Shown: piece after piece, positions 5,856 to 5,938 of the stretch
How the letters are laid out: each line of letters begins with the position of its first letter
How positions within the stretch are numbered: the first letter of the stretch is position 1
Source: Treponema sp. UBA3870
Lineage (GTDB): Bacteria; Spirochaetota; Spirochaetia; Treponematales; Treponemataceae
Reading direction: 5' to 3'
Assembly (NCBI GenBank): GCA_002392275.1
Contig: DGGQ01000051.1
Location: forward strand, 1 to 5,938
Length of the DNA stretch: 5,938 nucleotides
The notes under the pieces: generated by a model
The model's input: only the letters and a program-made list of their open reading frames with translations
Database searches by the model: none
Told to the model about the DNA's origin: nothing
Made by a program: the position numbers and the translations under genes

Positions 5856-5938
5856 TTTATATACTCCTTCTTTATGTGGTCTTTTCTGTAAACGATGTGC
5901 AGGTGTTATTGTAAACACTGAATGAGCATACAGGGTAT
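5856..5938 (-). other. Upstream region of the PBP-like lipoprotein gene
   Basis: The ribosome site AAGGAG lies at 5869-5864. A TACAAT hexamer and two TTTACA copies occur farther upstream, but no -35/-10 pair with acceptable spacing could be found, so the promoter may lie partly beyond the window. The frame stays open upstream to 5918, but without a ribosome site there. Confidence 0.4.

Overview
The window reads as chromosomal DNA of a spirochaete, most likely a Treponema-like anaerobe. The grounds are a lipoprotein signal ending in the relaxed lipobox FLSC, AT-rich intergenic DNA beside a roughly 50% GC metabolic gene, an HigA-family antitoxin and a Nim-type flavoprotein. No rRNA or other taxonomic marker is present, so this placement is an inference.

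Layout. (1) Positions 1-1814, minus strand: the first ~604 residues of a bifunctional aspartate kinase/homoserine dehydrogenase (thrA), cut by the left edge of the window, with a good promoter and Shine-Dalgarno site. (2) About 1820-2115: a gene-free stretch holding the thrA promoter and, behind it, a GC-rich block with a 9-bp hairpin that no gene explains. (3) 2116-2430, minus: a HigA-family antitoxin with no toxin gene beside it. (4) 2645-3214, plus: an exported protein whose C-terminal half follows the M23 (LytM) peptidase fold but has lost the metal ligands. (5) 3211-4188, minus: a beta-lactamase-fold serine hydrolase that keeps the SxxK nucleophile motif; its stop codon overlaps the stop of the M23-like gene tail to tail. 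(6) 4401-4895, plus: a NimA/pyridoxamine-phosphate-oxidase-like flavoprotein. (7) 4917-5855, minus: a lipoprotein that follows a penicillin-binding-protein transpeptidase domain but lacks all three catalytic motifs.

How they fit together. The genes are mostly single transcription units in divergent or convergent pairs, and three upstream regions hold promoters with 17-bp spacers that look strong by eye. No multi-gene operon is visible. The notable theme is envelope-type proteins built on peptidoglycan-enzyme folds. Two of the three (M23-like and PBP-like) appear catalytically dead and may be binding or regulatory proteins, while the third (serine hydrolase) retains its nucleophile. Whether they work together cannot be told from the sequence. 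I saw no CRISPR array, IS element, tRNA or rRNA gene.
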